Source: Gracilariopsis chorda
Taxonomy: Eukaryota; Rhodophyta; Florideophyceae; Gracilariales; Gracilariaceae
DNA length: 64,000 nucleotides
NCBI GenBank assembly: GCA_003194525.1
Contig: NBIV01000170.1
Span: 109,643-173,642, forward strand
Reading direction: 5' to 3'
Positions 22,335-32,871 of the stretch are shown here, piece by piece. The notes beneath the pieces are model-generated. The model ran no database searches, was not told where the DNA came from, and was given only the letters and a program-made list of their open reading frames with translations. The position numbers and the translations under genes were made by a program. Positions within the stretch are counted from its first letter, which is position 1, and every line of letters begins with the position of its first letter.

Positions 22335-24880
22335 ATCGTCTGAAAGCAGGTCTCCTAAGGAAGGTATTAAAGAAGGTAGGGATTGCTCGGTGGGGCCGGG
22401 TGGAATCCCGTCCTGATCTTGAGTACGGAGCGGCGGTATTCTGCAATGTTTGTCTGAGCGGTGCATGGTGGTCGCGATTTCGAAGGGGATATGGCGATGC
22501 GTTGAGATTGGAACCAGAGGTTTGGGATCGGGAGGAGGGGGGTGGTGAGGGGGCGAAGGGTTGGATCGGAAGTGAGATAGAAGTGGGACAGATGTGGGAC
22601 AGATGTGGGACAGATGTGGGACAGATGTGGGACAGATATGGGAGAGGTAAAGCATGAGGCAAGAGAAGCGGTGGTAGGGTTGTAAAGTACAAGATGAAAC
22701 TGGAGACTGTCGACTGTTGGTTCCCACGCTACCAAATGGTTCGAAGAATTGCTCGATAAATGGTTTACAACTATAAAAACTAGCTACAGATTAAACCATG
22801 GCTGAAGCATTTGCTTTGTAAGTATATACGTATACCTGTGTACGAGCAAAGCAGGGCAGCAATCCTTTTGCACCTTCATTGTTATGGATATCTGCCCTTT
22901 TTACCGTTCCAAAAACCATTTCGTTCTCGTTTGGTTAATTTCTCAGCCAGAAATTTGTACTTTATTACGCCTAAAGTTAGACCTAGCTTTCAAGATAAAC
23001 ATTGACTTTCCTCATTGGTACACCGGCTCTTTTATGAACAAAAATCCCACACATGTTCTACATATAGCGTTCCAGAGCAGCCATTTACTTTCTCCAGACA
23101 TTCGAAGAGTTCTTGCCTGTGCGACGTGAATTGCCGCGGGTATTGAGCTCTTGAAAATTGACGGCATCCCGTGAGAGACCCGCCGTGAATCAGATTTCAT
23201 CCTATTTCAACCACCAAGCTAGCCTCTCTGACCACCCTTCATGTTGTTATACCATGTCAGTCTGTAATTCTCGTCGCATAGTGAGCAGAAGAAAGGCCCT
23301 GAATCTGGGGAGGCGGGTGGATGGTCAAGCGGTTCCCTGTGGCGTCTTTGCTCTACATATTACCTACGCATAATCTGAAATACTTCACAAAACGGATCAA
23401 TACTCAAGTTCATTGCATGCTTACGATTAACACCTTAGAGAGCTTTCAATTTTGGGTATTGTAGGAGATACAGAGCAGCAGAACCATATGCCCAGCTTCA
23501 CCGATAGGCAGAAACTATCGCGTTCAGTGAGTCACAGGATTTTTCACTGTTCCTACGGGAAGAGCTGGGTAGGAAAATTTCGGGAACAGTATAATCGGAG
23601 TTAGGTAGACAAGTTGCTTCCAGAGCGATGAAGAAGCCAAGATAGCGAGTGTCTAGCGAAAGGAGAAGGGCTACGCTCTTATCCTGATGCAGAAGGCGGC
23701 GTCTGACCTGAGAAGTCATCTGTCGCATTGAGATGTTCTACCCAGCGACCTAAAGAGTAGCGATATATCTTCTTCGGAGTTCCTGCCAATTCCAGGAAGA
23801 CAGTTTTAGGATTTTCGGCTCTCAAAGCGTTCGATCTGTACCAAGGGTACACCATTCCTTGTTACCGCTTACAAGCTTACAAACGAGACTTGCTTTCCGT
23901 CTGAGGTCGGCAAGTCGTATCGTTTTCGTTCGAACACGTATATTCCAGTGTTGCAAGAGGTATTCAGCTGGATTTGGTTTATTGCTACACTACTACATGG
24001 GAGCAGAACTGTGGTTTCGCAAGTTTTGATCTCACTTGAGGCAATATCTTCCCTCTTGTGTGTTCAAAGACTCGATTAGTTGGTTCTCGCAGGGCGTTCT
24101 CACCGCGATACTTCGGAACATGTCAACTCGCTGCACAAACTCACTTTCGATATGCCTCTGCTTTTCATACACAAGCTCAACACAGTGCAGGCTCCTTTCA
24201 CATGTTTCAGCTGCAGGGCAAACTCTACGCAAAGTACGTACAATGGTGCATTCGGTAGCTCGCTTGCTTCTGTTCACTGTAAATGCAGCAAGCCCTATCA
24301 CTCTGGTCGTACGTGAGTGCAACCACATCATGTTCTACTTAATCTCTTCACAACAGCGACTCTCCAACATCACCGATAGTTCACCATACCAGACCCTTAG
24401 CTTCTTCAATCCGCTCTGAACTAGCTTTTATTTCAGATGCTTCCATCGTATGGGACCATTACCACTCTCACCGTTCGCAACTTCATGACAGCAGCTGACA
24501 TTCTCTTCACCAAAGCAACACGGCAGCTGCAACAGCAGTACATCTGGTATCTCTGTAGCCACGTTAAGCATAGTATTGAGCTATATTTGCGACATAGTAT
24601 CCGTTATACAAATCTTCATTCACAAGCTCCAAGTTGTCTCACACTAGCTGCAACTCTGTTCGTTTTCTGGGCGCCGCTCTGAAACAAACCTCAATAATTG
24701 TCGACCGAACAAGAGTTTGGGCAGTTCGGCACGACAGCACAATCTACAAAGAGAAATGAGATGGAAAGCTTGAAGGGCAGTTCAATTAATTTGTTCAAAG
24801 AAGAGTTGTTCGAATTCATTGACATAGTTTGACGTTAGTTGGGGGCCACCCAGCTCTACCGTCGATATGTTCAATTATAA
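22335..24880. other. No recognisable gene
   Basis: Apart from the 11-bp tandem array at 22583-22637 I see nothing coding. Open frames on the minus strand at 22120-22735 are rich in Pro, Ser and His only because of the G-rich array on the other strand. Confidence 0.55.
22583..22637. repeat. Five 11-bp units
   Basis: GTGGGACAGAT is repeated five times head to tail without interruption, followed by a decaying sixth unit. A short minisatellite just beyond the gypsy chromodomain. Confidence 0.95.
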
Positions 24881-25490
24881 AAAAAACGTTTCGCATGGAT
24901 ACGCGAAGGATTCGAGAGAAGATTTTCAGTGCTCTTCCACGAAATTGAGCCATACAAGTGTTTGAGGTAAGAGGAGTTCAGATGAGAGCCTGAATACAAC
25001 ATAGAGAGTCGTAAACCACATCAAGCAAAAGGATAGTAACGAAAAGATAGAGATAAAGCCCTGCGGATCCCATTGATGTCATGCTTTCAGAAAAGAAGGA
25101 TCACAGAGACCATCAGAAGTTGCCCCCGCAGTTAGAAAGGAAAGAAGATGGGAACCATGCGGTAACAGGTCAAGCTTACTATGGGCTTGTAAAAAGTATC
25201 AGCAGAGAGGAAGTTGTACTGAAATTGAAGACACGCCCAAGGATTGGAACAGAATCATGATCCCGGCAGCAGAAATGCAGTTACTCAGATGACGAAGCAG
25301 TGAGATGTCGAAAAGTGTAGAGAGTAAATTGACTCACACCATTCTAAGCTTCTCTCAAGCGGAGGCCGCAAGGCAGAGATGTTATTGGTGCGACAAAGGC
25401 AGAGATCCAAAAGGATGTAACAATCTGTCTCACACAGACTCGAAAGCTCTATTGCACAGACATAAAACTGAAAGGCATGAGTAAATGCCA
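24881..25490 (+). pseudogene. Possible gag relic with zinc-knuckle-like motif
   Basis: Around 25375-25480 one frame reads RCYWCDKGRDPKGC followed by KALLHRHK, similar in layout to the last part of gypsy gags in which a CxxC block precedes a basic helix. Upstream, the segment GQAYYGLVKSISREEVVLKL and several charged stretches are open only in pieces, in different frames. No capsid motif is certain, so this is a weak call. Confidence 0.3.
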
Positions 25491-26235
25491 TGGCCAGATC
25501 ATGTTTACGATCTTCAAAATGTGATCCCCGCGGATGGTGGGAGCTGTCAAAAACGAACGATAGAGCTGCAAACGAGAAGGAATTAGAGGACCATGTTGGT
25601 CAGTCGCACTTTTGCGGTCGCTTCGCGCTTCATGGAAGGGCAATGCACACGATTGGGCACCAAGGAAAGTCCTGCGCTGACGGCGGATGCCCCCAGACCT
25701 CCAGTGGAGAGTTTGGAATTCTTTACTATGTATTGTTTTTGTCCTTGCCACCTACGACTCGTGGGTGGGAGGTAGTCCAAAAATGTACCCAGACTGTTTA
25801 GGTCGCAATGTGCTTAATTCTGCACTTGTGTGGCTGGCAGTGCTCTTCCTTCGGGACGCCACTGCTGGTCAGGATCACCTTGCTGCTATGGTGTATCAAC
25901 ACTATCCAATACACCAACTGGATCCGGCGACTAATTGACGACATGGAAATGTCTGTGAACCACCCAACAAAGACGTACATCCAAAACAAGAGCGCCATCC
26001 AAATTGCAACAAACACGGATCCGACAAATAGAAGAAGGCTTACAAGAATGCGAAGTGTAGTAGACTGTTCGTAGAAATATCCAGCGATAGGCGTCGGCTG
26101 AAGACGTATCTCTGGAATAGTTCTATGCGCATCCAGTAGCAATCTAATCCTCGACGACTCACAGGAGAATGTGGCACATTAACTGTCAACTAGTTTACTT
26201 GGGTACTCGTATTATGGCTCGTAAAGAAAGTCAGC
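25491..26235. other. No supported gene
   Basis: A minus-strand open frame at 25798-26142 contains two hydrophobic segments, but it has no ATG ahead of them and no known motif, so I do not call it. The 3' flank of the oxidoreductase gene falls here. Confidence 0.45.
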
Positions 26236-27294
26236 TTACTCATCTCGAATGGATACGACTATTTTTCCATGGCCCTTCCGAGCAATCATTTTGTCAAAGG
26301 CGTCATGAACCCCTTTAGTAGTAAAAGAATGAGGTGATTCAGGGTCTAAGACAACTTTAAGACCTCCTTCTTCAACAATATCCAGTAGACGACGATTAGA
26401 GTCCCCCCGAGGAGCCGGAAACATCATGGTATACGTAGGTGATACAGATCCCAGACAGCGACTTGCAATGACTCTGCGAACAACCGGCAGGAACCACGAC
26501 AACATTTGCCAACAGTTGTGAATTTCAATGTGCCACTCATTGACAACCACAGCCAGAAATCGACCGCCCTCCTTTCTAGACTTAACGATACCATGTTCAA
26601 GTGCTTTTCGCCACGCTGAAGAGCCTTCCGCGCAATCGATCATGACATCAAAAGCCTGCTCTGTGACCTCTGGGGCTTTCCACCAATCCACTTCCTTGTA
26701 ATTTATCACCACATCAGCACCCAGCTGTTTACACAATGGTTTGTCGGTGGAGGTGGTCACGATATGCGAGACATCCGCACGACGCAAAAGCTGCAGCAAA
26801 GAGGTTCCCACACCGCCACTTCCACCAAGAACCAAAACGCGATCACCGGCCTTGACCCGAGCGTCCTCAACCGCCAGAAGGGCGTTTGCAGCACTATCTG
26901 CGACAGCTGCAGCCTCCAAGAACGAGAGCTTTGGCGGCTTCAGTTCAACAAATTTCTGGTGGACCACGGCGAGCTCAGCAAGAGCACCGATTCCAAACGC
27001 ATCCCAGGTGCCAATAACGTGGTCGCCCGGCTTGAATCGAGTGACATTCGGAGCTACTTGTTCGACCACCCCTGATAAGTCGCCTCCGGGGATATAGGGC
27101 CATTTGTTGTGGGGGGGTTTCTTAATTAGGTCACCCGCTCCTGTGAGCATGCGATAGTCACTCGGGCTGAGGGAGACGGCATGAACTCGAATTAGAACAT
27201 GATCCGGGATAGGCGCGGATGGCGGATCAACTGAGTCTGAGACATTGAGCACCTCCGAAGGAAGGCCGAAGGCTTTCACTTGTGCTGCTTTCAT
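26236..27294 (-). CDS. Quinone oxidoreductase-like, zinc-independent MDR dehydrogenase
   Basis: An intact 352-codon ORF ending in TAA. I start it at the ATG at 27294 (MKAAQVKAFG); the open frame extends four codons further only with a TTG start. The N-terminal GroES-like fold is seen in VLIRVHAVSLSPSDYRMLTG, IPGGDLSGVVEQVAPNVTRF and FKPGDHVIG. The Rossmann nucleotide-binding loop VLGGSGGVGTSLLQLL (residues about 155-170) is the quinone-oxidoreductase form of the MDR NAD(P)H site. The Cys cluster of zinc alcohol dehydrogenases is absent. Such enzymes reduce quinones or enals with NADPH, or act in mitochondria when related to RTN4IP1. No targeting peptide is obvious. It is alone, single-exon, and has no in-frame stops, unlike everything near it, so it is the best host gene here. 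Confidence 0.9.
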   Translation of the reverse strand: MKAAQVKAFGLPSEVLNVSDSVDPPSAPIPDHVLIRVHAVSLSPSDYRMLTGAGDLIKKPPHNKWPYIPGGDLSGVVEQVAPNVTRFKPGDHVIGTWDAFGIGALAELAVVHQKFVELKPPKLSFLEAAAVADSAANALLAVEDARVKAGDRVLVLGGSGGVGTSLLQLLRRADVSHIVTTSTDKPLCKQLGADVVINYKEVDWWKAPEVTEQAFDVMIDCAEGSSAWRKALEHGIVKSRKEGGRFLAVVVNEWHIEIHNCWQMLSWFLPVVRRVIASRCLGSVSPTYTMMFPAPRGDSNRRLLDIVEEGGLKVVLDPESPHSFTTKGVHDAFDKMIARKGHGKIVVSIRDE

Positions 27295-28592
27295 TGCGGG
27301 GGACAAACCTTAGAAGTGGTGTAAGAACGCTAGGAGGGACGAAGAGATACTTCAGGAATCTTGCGGAAGATGTGCAGAAGAGAATCATCTCGAACTCTGG
27401 GCGCGAAGAGGTTTAATAGCAGGCGGCAAGCTCGAAGACTCGGTCCATGTCGGTCCAACATGGCAGCGCTTCTTGAAGTACCAAGGGTTACCAACGGTAC
27501 CCAAGGGTGGCCTTGGATGTCATAGAACGGCATACTGCAGTCTCAAAACGTGCTTCGGAGTTGCGCCATCATGGCACCTGGTGATTGGTGCGCCAATTGC
27601 GGAAAGCAAACCGAACCGTGACGAGTATCAGCTGATGAGCTCGACATAATAATACTATAGGCAATACTCTTGTACCGGCAAATGGTGTAGGACGTGTACA
27701 GCTGCCCAATTCGGCTCTTGCTGAATGGAACGTAGTGTAGACACACGGTTCACACAATAATGTCATTATCTCATTCGTTGGATGGCCTCGTTCTTGTTGG
27801 CGGCATGGATATTCAGAAGCCATATCTTTGCTCCTCGTTGATCGTTTTGAGGTCTGAAAGCTTCTACCAAAGCTCAAAGAATGCAATACCAGAAAGCAAA
27901 GTTTCAATACGAAAGGATTGGTAGTTTAGAATGGAGATGAGAAACAAATGACATTGCCAAAGAATGCTGTTGTCGCATATGACATTAATTCATCGCACGT
28001 GCCGAAAGTGGCCATAAGTTTTCAAAAAAATGTAAAAGAAGGTACAATCTAGAGAAACTGCCTCCGTACATACGCACATGATTCATCTGCTCCCTTTCTG
28101 CTCCAGTAAAAATCCATCTGCGATTCAACCACACGATTGCCCCATTTTCTTGACGAGGCATGACGTTGGGCACCATAACGCAGAGCAAAACTGGAAGTTT
28201 TTCTAGCTCGCATTTTGCCTGGAACAGATTCTTCCGCTTTTCTCCGATCAAATCACATGCACATGCAGGTTTTGTTTAGACTTAAACGTTGTCAATCCTG
28301 TTTTTGCACCCACATCGACCGCAACCATCCCTCCTCTCCTTTTCTATCATTTCCACAATCTGTGCCCCCGATTCCTCCGCATTCTCTAAACCGTTCAAGC
28401 AATGCTGTACAACGACCCCCTGAAGGGTGGTCACAAGCTGCGTTCTATTGCTCTTAGTGCCGCCCTCTCTCGAAAACGTCAACAATGTACGGCTCCAACA
28501 AAAAGCGTCAATCTACCTTACAGGCATGTTATGGAAACACAGGACCCCATACAGCCCTGTCCCAACGCCCATTCTTGCACTAAACCTCGGAG
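27295..28592. other. Upstream flank of the oxidoreductase, no gene seen
   Basis: It should contain the promoter of the minus-strand oxidoreductase, but no TATA box or other element stands out. Short open frames have no recognisable content. Confidence 0.5.
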
Positions 28593-28597
28593 AAACC
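28593..28597. repeat. Target-site duplication AAACC, left
   Basis: AAACC immediately outside the left LTR matches 42690-42694 outside the right LTR. Confidence 0.85.
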
Positions 28598-28847
28598 TGT
28601 GTTGCTGAGGTTGGGGGTACTGGAGTTCGATCAGACACCTGCCGGTCGTTCTGGTTTACTGGGCCCATGGAGTCCTTCTTATAGGACTCCTGGGTTGCTA
28701 CTGACATCTAATACCTAGGATGCACATTCTAAAGCGCCAAAAAGGGTAACAGTCCAACCAGAATAGGTCCGTCTGATTCCATATGAATTCAGAGGTTGCC
28801 CGTTGGGTAGCTACTTCAGTCTGCCTGATTGCGTGTCCATCACCACA
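28598..28847 (-). repeat. 3' LTR of the minus-strand gypsy element
   Basis: 250 bp. On the minus strand it begins TGTGGTGATGG and ends CAGCAACACA. About 97% identical to 42440-42689 with no indels. Confidence 0.93.
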
Positions 28848-28862
28848 TTACCCCCGTCCAGG
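28848..28862 (-). other. Polypurine tract
   Basis: The minus strand reads CCTGGACGGGGGTAA directly before the LTR TG. This is the expected place for plus-strand DNA priming. Confidence 0.65.
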
Positions 28863-28949
28863 TCCGTCCTATCTCGTTTGCTTCCAGCTACGGGTTGGGC
28901 GGACCTTCTTCCAATACCTACATATCACGTTTATGTCATTGAAGTTTTC

Positions 28950-30290
28950 CACGGGCTCTCAACTAGGTTCAATGGTATGGTCTTTCCAAGTCACGTAGTA
29001 GGCCATTTTTTTATTCTTTCCAATGCTATGGTCAGTTATTTCTTTCACTTCATGGGTGCTTTCCTCAAATACTGCGTCATTCTGTTCGCGGAAAACGGCT
29101 TTCAACTGGTCAGGTGGGACGGTTCTCTTTAGCTGTCCGAGTTCGTCTTTCAGAACATATGCCCCTCCACAATTTGTTCTGACCACCATAAAAGGACGTT
29201 AGTAGCGCACGTCCCATTTCGATTCCTTTGTTACATATTTCATCATAACTAACGATCCAGGTGCGAACGCGTCTTCTTTAAGCATGCGTTTGTTCTTCTT
29301 GAAGTAACGGGCATCCTTTTTCTGCACATCTATGACTGGCTCGCGCACGGAAGGGTACACAGTTCTAAAGATATCATCCTGATGCTTTTTCCAAAGCTCC
29401 AAGTCCAGCGTAGCCTTCGTGTGAGATTTTCCAAATCTTTCGAATCCATTCATACTTCGGCCAAACATTAAAGAGAACGGTGTGGATCCCGTCAAATCAG
29501 CTACATTGCAGTTGTACGCGAGCTGAACAAACGGTATAAATTCCTCCCACCTATGCGTTACTCCGTCGAGCTCCTTTAGCAGCAGCGTCTCCACTTTTCC
29601 ATTGACCCGTTCTACTGTGCCATTAGCGTGCGGTTTGTATGCCAAAATGGTGCGATGGTCTATTCCGTTAAGGGTAGTGAGTTCTTGGATAAGTTCGTTC
29701 ACAAATTCAGAGCCATTGTCAGACTGCAACACTTTTGGAACTCCAAAGATCGATAGCACTTCCCACAGCGCGCGTGCAACTTGTTCCATTTCCTTGCTTC
29801 GCAGTGGCCGCAGTATTGCAAACTTCGTCATGATGCAAACGATTGTCAAAAGTGTGTTATGCCCACTGTCCGATTCTTGTAGTGAAGTGATGAGGTAGAT
29901 GGCAATGTGGTCCCATGGTAGACTGGCAACCACCGACTTCAATGGGTGGAATCCTCGCTTCAGAATATTGTAGCGTAGACAAGGGAAACAACTGTTGGTC
30001 GCTCTTCTGATGTCCTTTCATATATTGTCCCACTAGTATCCGTCGTTCCACACCTTCTTAAATACTTCCATCTCTCCAAAATGGCCGAAAGCGTGTGCTC
30101 GCTGTAACAAACTGTGTCGTTCTTTCTCTGTGCCTGGAGATTTCTTGTCCCTAACAAGCTGCAAGACCGTGATGCTTGAGAGCAAGACGGTAGGCATTTT
30201 GCGGCTGAGGGCGTCTGCAAGGTCATTGTGTGGGCCTGGGAGATGAACGACAACAAAGTTGAACGAATGATCCGATCGAACCATCTGGTC
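28950..30290 (-). pseudogene. Integrase with chromodomain (minus-strand gypsy)
   Basis: One frame from 30284 to about 28950, with stops at 30033, about 30021 and 29199. The HHCC domain is RAHAFGHFG followed by CFPC. The core has LQSDNGSEFVNE and the Glu in ANGTVERVNGK, but the first Asp position reads WDHIAIYLI, where the family has Asp in place of the Tyr (GAC to TAC). The C-terminal part has the GPY-like SLVMMKYVTKESKWDVRY and then a chromodomain, EVKEITDHSIGKNKKMAYYV and VTWKDHTIEPS. With the first catalytic Asp lost it could not integrate DNA. Confidence 0.8.
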
Positions 30291-31700
30291 ATCACCGAGT
30301 TCACAGTTCGCTGGCTATGCAAAAATGTCAGCCCTCGATGGTCGGTATAGTGCAGAAAATGTCGTCCCAGAAGGTAGCATCTGAATTTGTCAATGTCCCA
30401 AAAAACGGCAAGGAGTTCCCTCTTCGTAGCCCCGTAGTTCTTTTCTAATTTAGACAAGGATCGGGACGCAAATGCAATGAATCGGAGATTTTCATCGTCG
30501 CCTTTTTGGCCGATCCATGCGCCGAGACCGTATCCAAACGCGTCCGTGCCTACAAGGTATTTCTTGTTGCCTTCGGGGTAAGCCACTTCTGTTTGATCTG
30601 CCATCTGTTTTCTGATGTTCATGAACGCACTTTCCATTTCAGTGGTCCATGGCAACTGCCCTTGTCCCTTTCGAGCGTCATCTAGAGGTTTTGAGAGGTG
30701 GAAGAGCGGCGGAATGAACTAGTGGTAGTAGTTTGCAGCACCGAGAAAGCTCAGCAGTTGTTTGAAATTCTGTGGTCGTTCCTGGCTCGCGATTGCTTCG
30801 ACTTTGGCTGGGTCCTTCCTGATGCCTTCTACAGTTACAACAAATCTTAAGAGGCGTACTTCCTGCTGCCCAAAACGGCATTTGTCCGTCCTAATCGGGA
30901 TGCCCCATTCTGTAAATCTCTCTATTACTTTTTTCACATGCTCAGCATGCGTCGTCTGGTTGGAAGAAAAGATAATGATGTCGTCGATATAAATAGCCAC
31001 GTATAGTATGTCATCATATATCTTTTCCATTAGCTGCTGGAACTTTGCGGACATCGTTTTAATTCCAAACGGGGCTGCGCACATGCGGTAGTGTGCACCG
31101 CACCAGCGAAACGCAACCCAGTTTCGGTCTTCTTCCGGTATGGGAAACCGGAAATACCCGTCACGAATGTCTAGCGTTGTGAAAATGGCATCTGGTCCGG
31201 TGACAGATCCAACAGCGTCCAAGATGTCCTGTAACCGAGGGAGTGGGTAGTCCGGGTCTGGTAGAAGGGCGTTTAGGCGGCGGAGGTCGATAACCAGTCG
31301 TACATCAACGAGATTTCCACTACCATCTTTCTTAGACACGCTGAGGATTGGAAATGAGTTGGCACAGTCAACTGGAGCAGGTTCGATTACTTCTGCTGAG
31401 AGCCATCGCTTGATCTCTGCGTCGACACGGTCTCTGTTCTTTCGGGAGACAAAATATACTCGGCTACATATCGCTGAAGTCGTCTTTGGCTGTACCCGAA
31501 GCATTGCAAGAGGATGAGAGCATCTCGCAGAGAGTGGGATATTCTGGTTCCTTTTCAACGCCTCTGCTAATTCGGTAGAAATACTCTCGGGGGTATGTGC
31601 AACGTCGGGTTGGCGCTCTTCATCTTTAGGGGACGGGTCCGGCGTTGCCTGGTTCTCGTCGGCAGAACTACATACAGCTTGAGAGACTCCTTAAATGGAG
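29960..31700 (-). pseudogene. RT and RNase H (minus-strand gypsy)
   Basis: RT reads in one frame from about 31690. SFPILSVSKKDGSGNL and VRLVIDLRRLNALLP open the domain, and FTTLDIRDGYFRFPI, CAAPFGIKTMSAKFQ and the catalytic VAIYIDDIIIFSSN follow, with both active-site Asp kept. A TAG at 30719 interrupts GAANYYH*FIPPL. RNase H follows in the same frame: KKYLVGTDAFGYGLGAWIGQ, FASRSLSKLEKNYGATKREL and LHYTDHRGLTFLHS. After SVMTRW near 30290 the frame shifts by one base into VRSDHSFNFVVVHLPGPHND, which leads into integrase. Confidence 0.85.
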
Positions 31701-32160
31701 AAACCAAACTGTCTAAAATGGGGTAAGCCAATTATCATGTCCCGGTTACGCTGCATTTGCATCAGTTCGGCTGTGATTGACGCCGTTCAGTCCCCACTCT
31801 TAACGAGAACTGTGACTAGGCCTTTGCGTTCTGCCATGATTTTTCCTCGGCCATCTCGAATGTTTCCTGACACCCGTTCCACCGGGATGGAAAGCCTTGC
31901 TACAAATTCCGCTGATATGAACGACGCCGAAGCCCCTGAGTCCACCATTGCCCATCTTTCTGAGTTTTCAATCAACACAGGAGTGTACAACAGCTCCTCA
32001 GCATCTTTGGGGGCCGCTAACAGCGCGTTAAGGACCGGTTCCCTTGGTGAATCGTTTTCTGCAATATCGGCTTTCAGCTGTGCCTCTGGGTCAAACTCGT
32101 AGTAGCCGGGCAAAGCGCGAAGGTCACCATCGCAGGGGATAGTTTCCTGAAGACTGTCGG
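31690..32160 (-). pseudogene. Aspartic protease (minus-strand gypsy)
   Basis: AMVDSGASASFISAEFV carries the protease D-S-G-A site (about 31950-31900). The frame continues through TGA at 31787 to the family's second motif, MIIGLPHFRQFGFSI, then TAA at about 31694, and on into RT. Its 5' end is cut by the insertion at 32160-32164. The remaining N-terminal codons and gag are at 41240-42369. Confidence 0.8.
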
Positions 32161-32164
32161 TTTC
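32160..32164. repeat. Target-site duplication GTTTC, left
   Basis: GTTTC precedes the 5' LTR and matches 41235-41239 after the 3' LTR. Confidence 0.93.
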
Positions 32165-32712
32165 TGTCGTACAATGAGCGCTACGTTCTGGTTAGGAGTC
32201 GGAATGCGCCAAAGTGGTATTGGATTGGCCCTGTTGGCCTTCAGACTGACGACGTGGGTGTTGATAATTTTGTATCTATTCTACTAATTTTTAGAACTAC
32301 CTATATAATTTGTATAACTAGATATATATTTAGAGACGCACGTGGTGCACCTGTACAGGTAGTGGTGCACCAGACGGTAAGTCGTACACGTAGGATAGGT
32401 CGCGTTGACCTTGCAGCTACACTTAGACGCTGCCGAGGTCTGCACCTTCACGGCATTGTAAACTAAGCACCATCGTGGTGAACCCTTGCCTTTCAGGTCG
32501 AGAACTACCAATTAGTCAGGTTTTGTACGTCTGTTACTGCCGTTGCGCGTCGTTACCAACACGGCCCCGGCTAGGTATCACACCTACTGTACCACTTGGT
32601 ATTCAGGTGCTCTATTTCCCTACTGGTTCTTATTTTTATTCTTTCACCTTACAGGTTGAGCTCACCAGAGCTCCCTAGCACAGCCACTGTCAGACCCGTT
32701 GGTTGTACGACA
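32165..32712 (+). repeat. 5' LTR of the nested element
   Basis: Starts TGTCGTACAATG and ends GTACGACA. Holds several perfect palindromes, for example ACCTGTACAGGT at 32349-32360, CACCATCGTGGTG at 32468-32480 and ACCACTTGGT at 32591-32600. Open frames inside it are repeated in the 3' LTR and are not genes. Confidence 0.95.
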
Positions 32713-32717
32713 TATTT

Positions 32718-32735
32718 TGGTCTCCCGACCTAGAA
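32718..32735 (+). other. Primer-binding site
   Basis: TGGTCTCCCGACCTAGAA begins five bases after the LTR. A near-identical stretch lies just inside the element at 57.1 kb (57923), so both families seem to use the same primer tRNA. Its identity was not determined. Confidence 0.65.
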
Positions 32736-32871
32736 GGTTGTCGTTGGAAGGCACCGTATAGGTCTTGTCGTTAACCGTTGGAAAAGAAGTCCTTCGTAGG
32801 TGAAGAAGGATTTGAACCGTTTGGTAATAGGAATACTGAGAAAACAATTTGGGTACCCCCGTTGGCCAATC

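Noticed and set aside
22120-22735. Long Pro/Ser-rich minus-strand frames
   Set aside because: They are the complement of the chromodomain coding strand and the G-rich 11-bp array.
25798-26142. Minus-strand open frame with two hydrophobic segments, downstream of the oxidoreductase
   Set aside because: No ATG ahead of the hydrophobic part, no motif, and an upstream in-frame stop. Chance is more likely.
32254-32678. Short open frames repeated at 40776-41200
   Set aside because: They are duplicated only because they lie in the two LTRs. They contain no protein motif.
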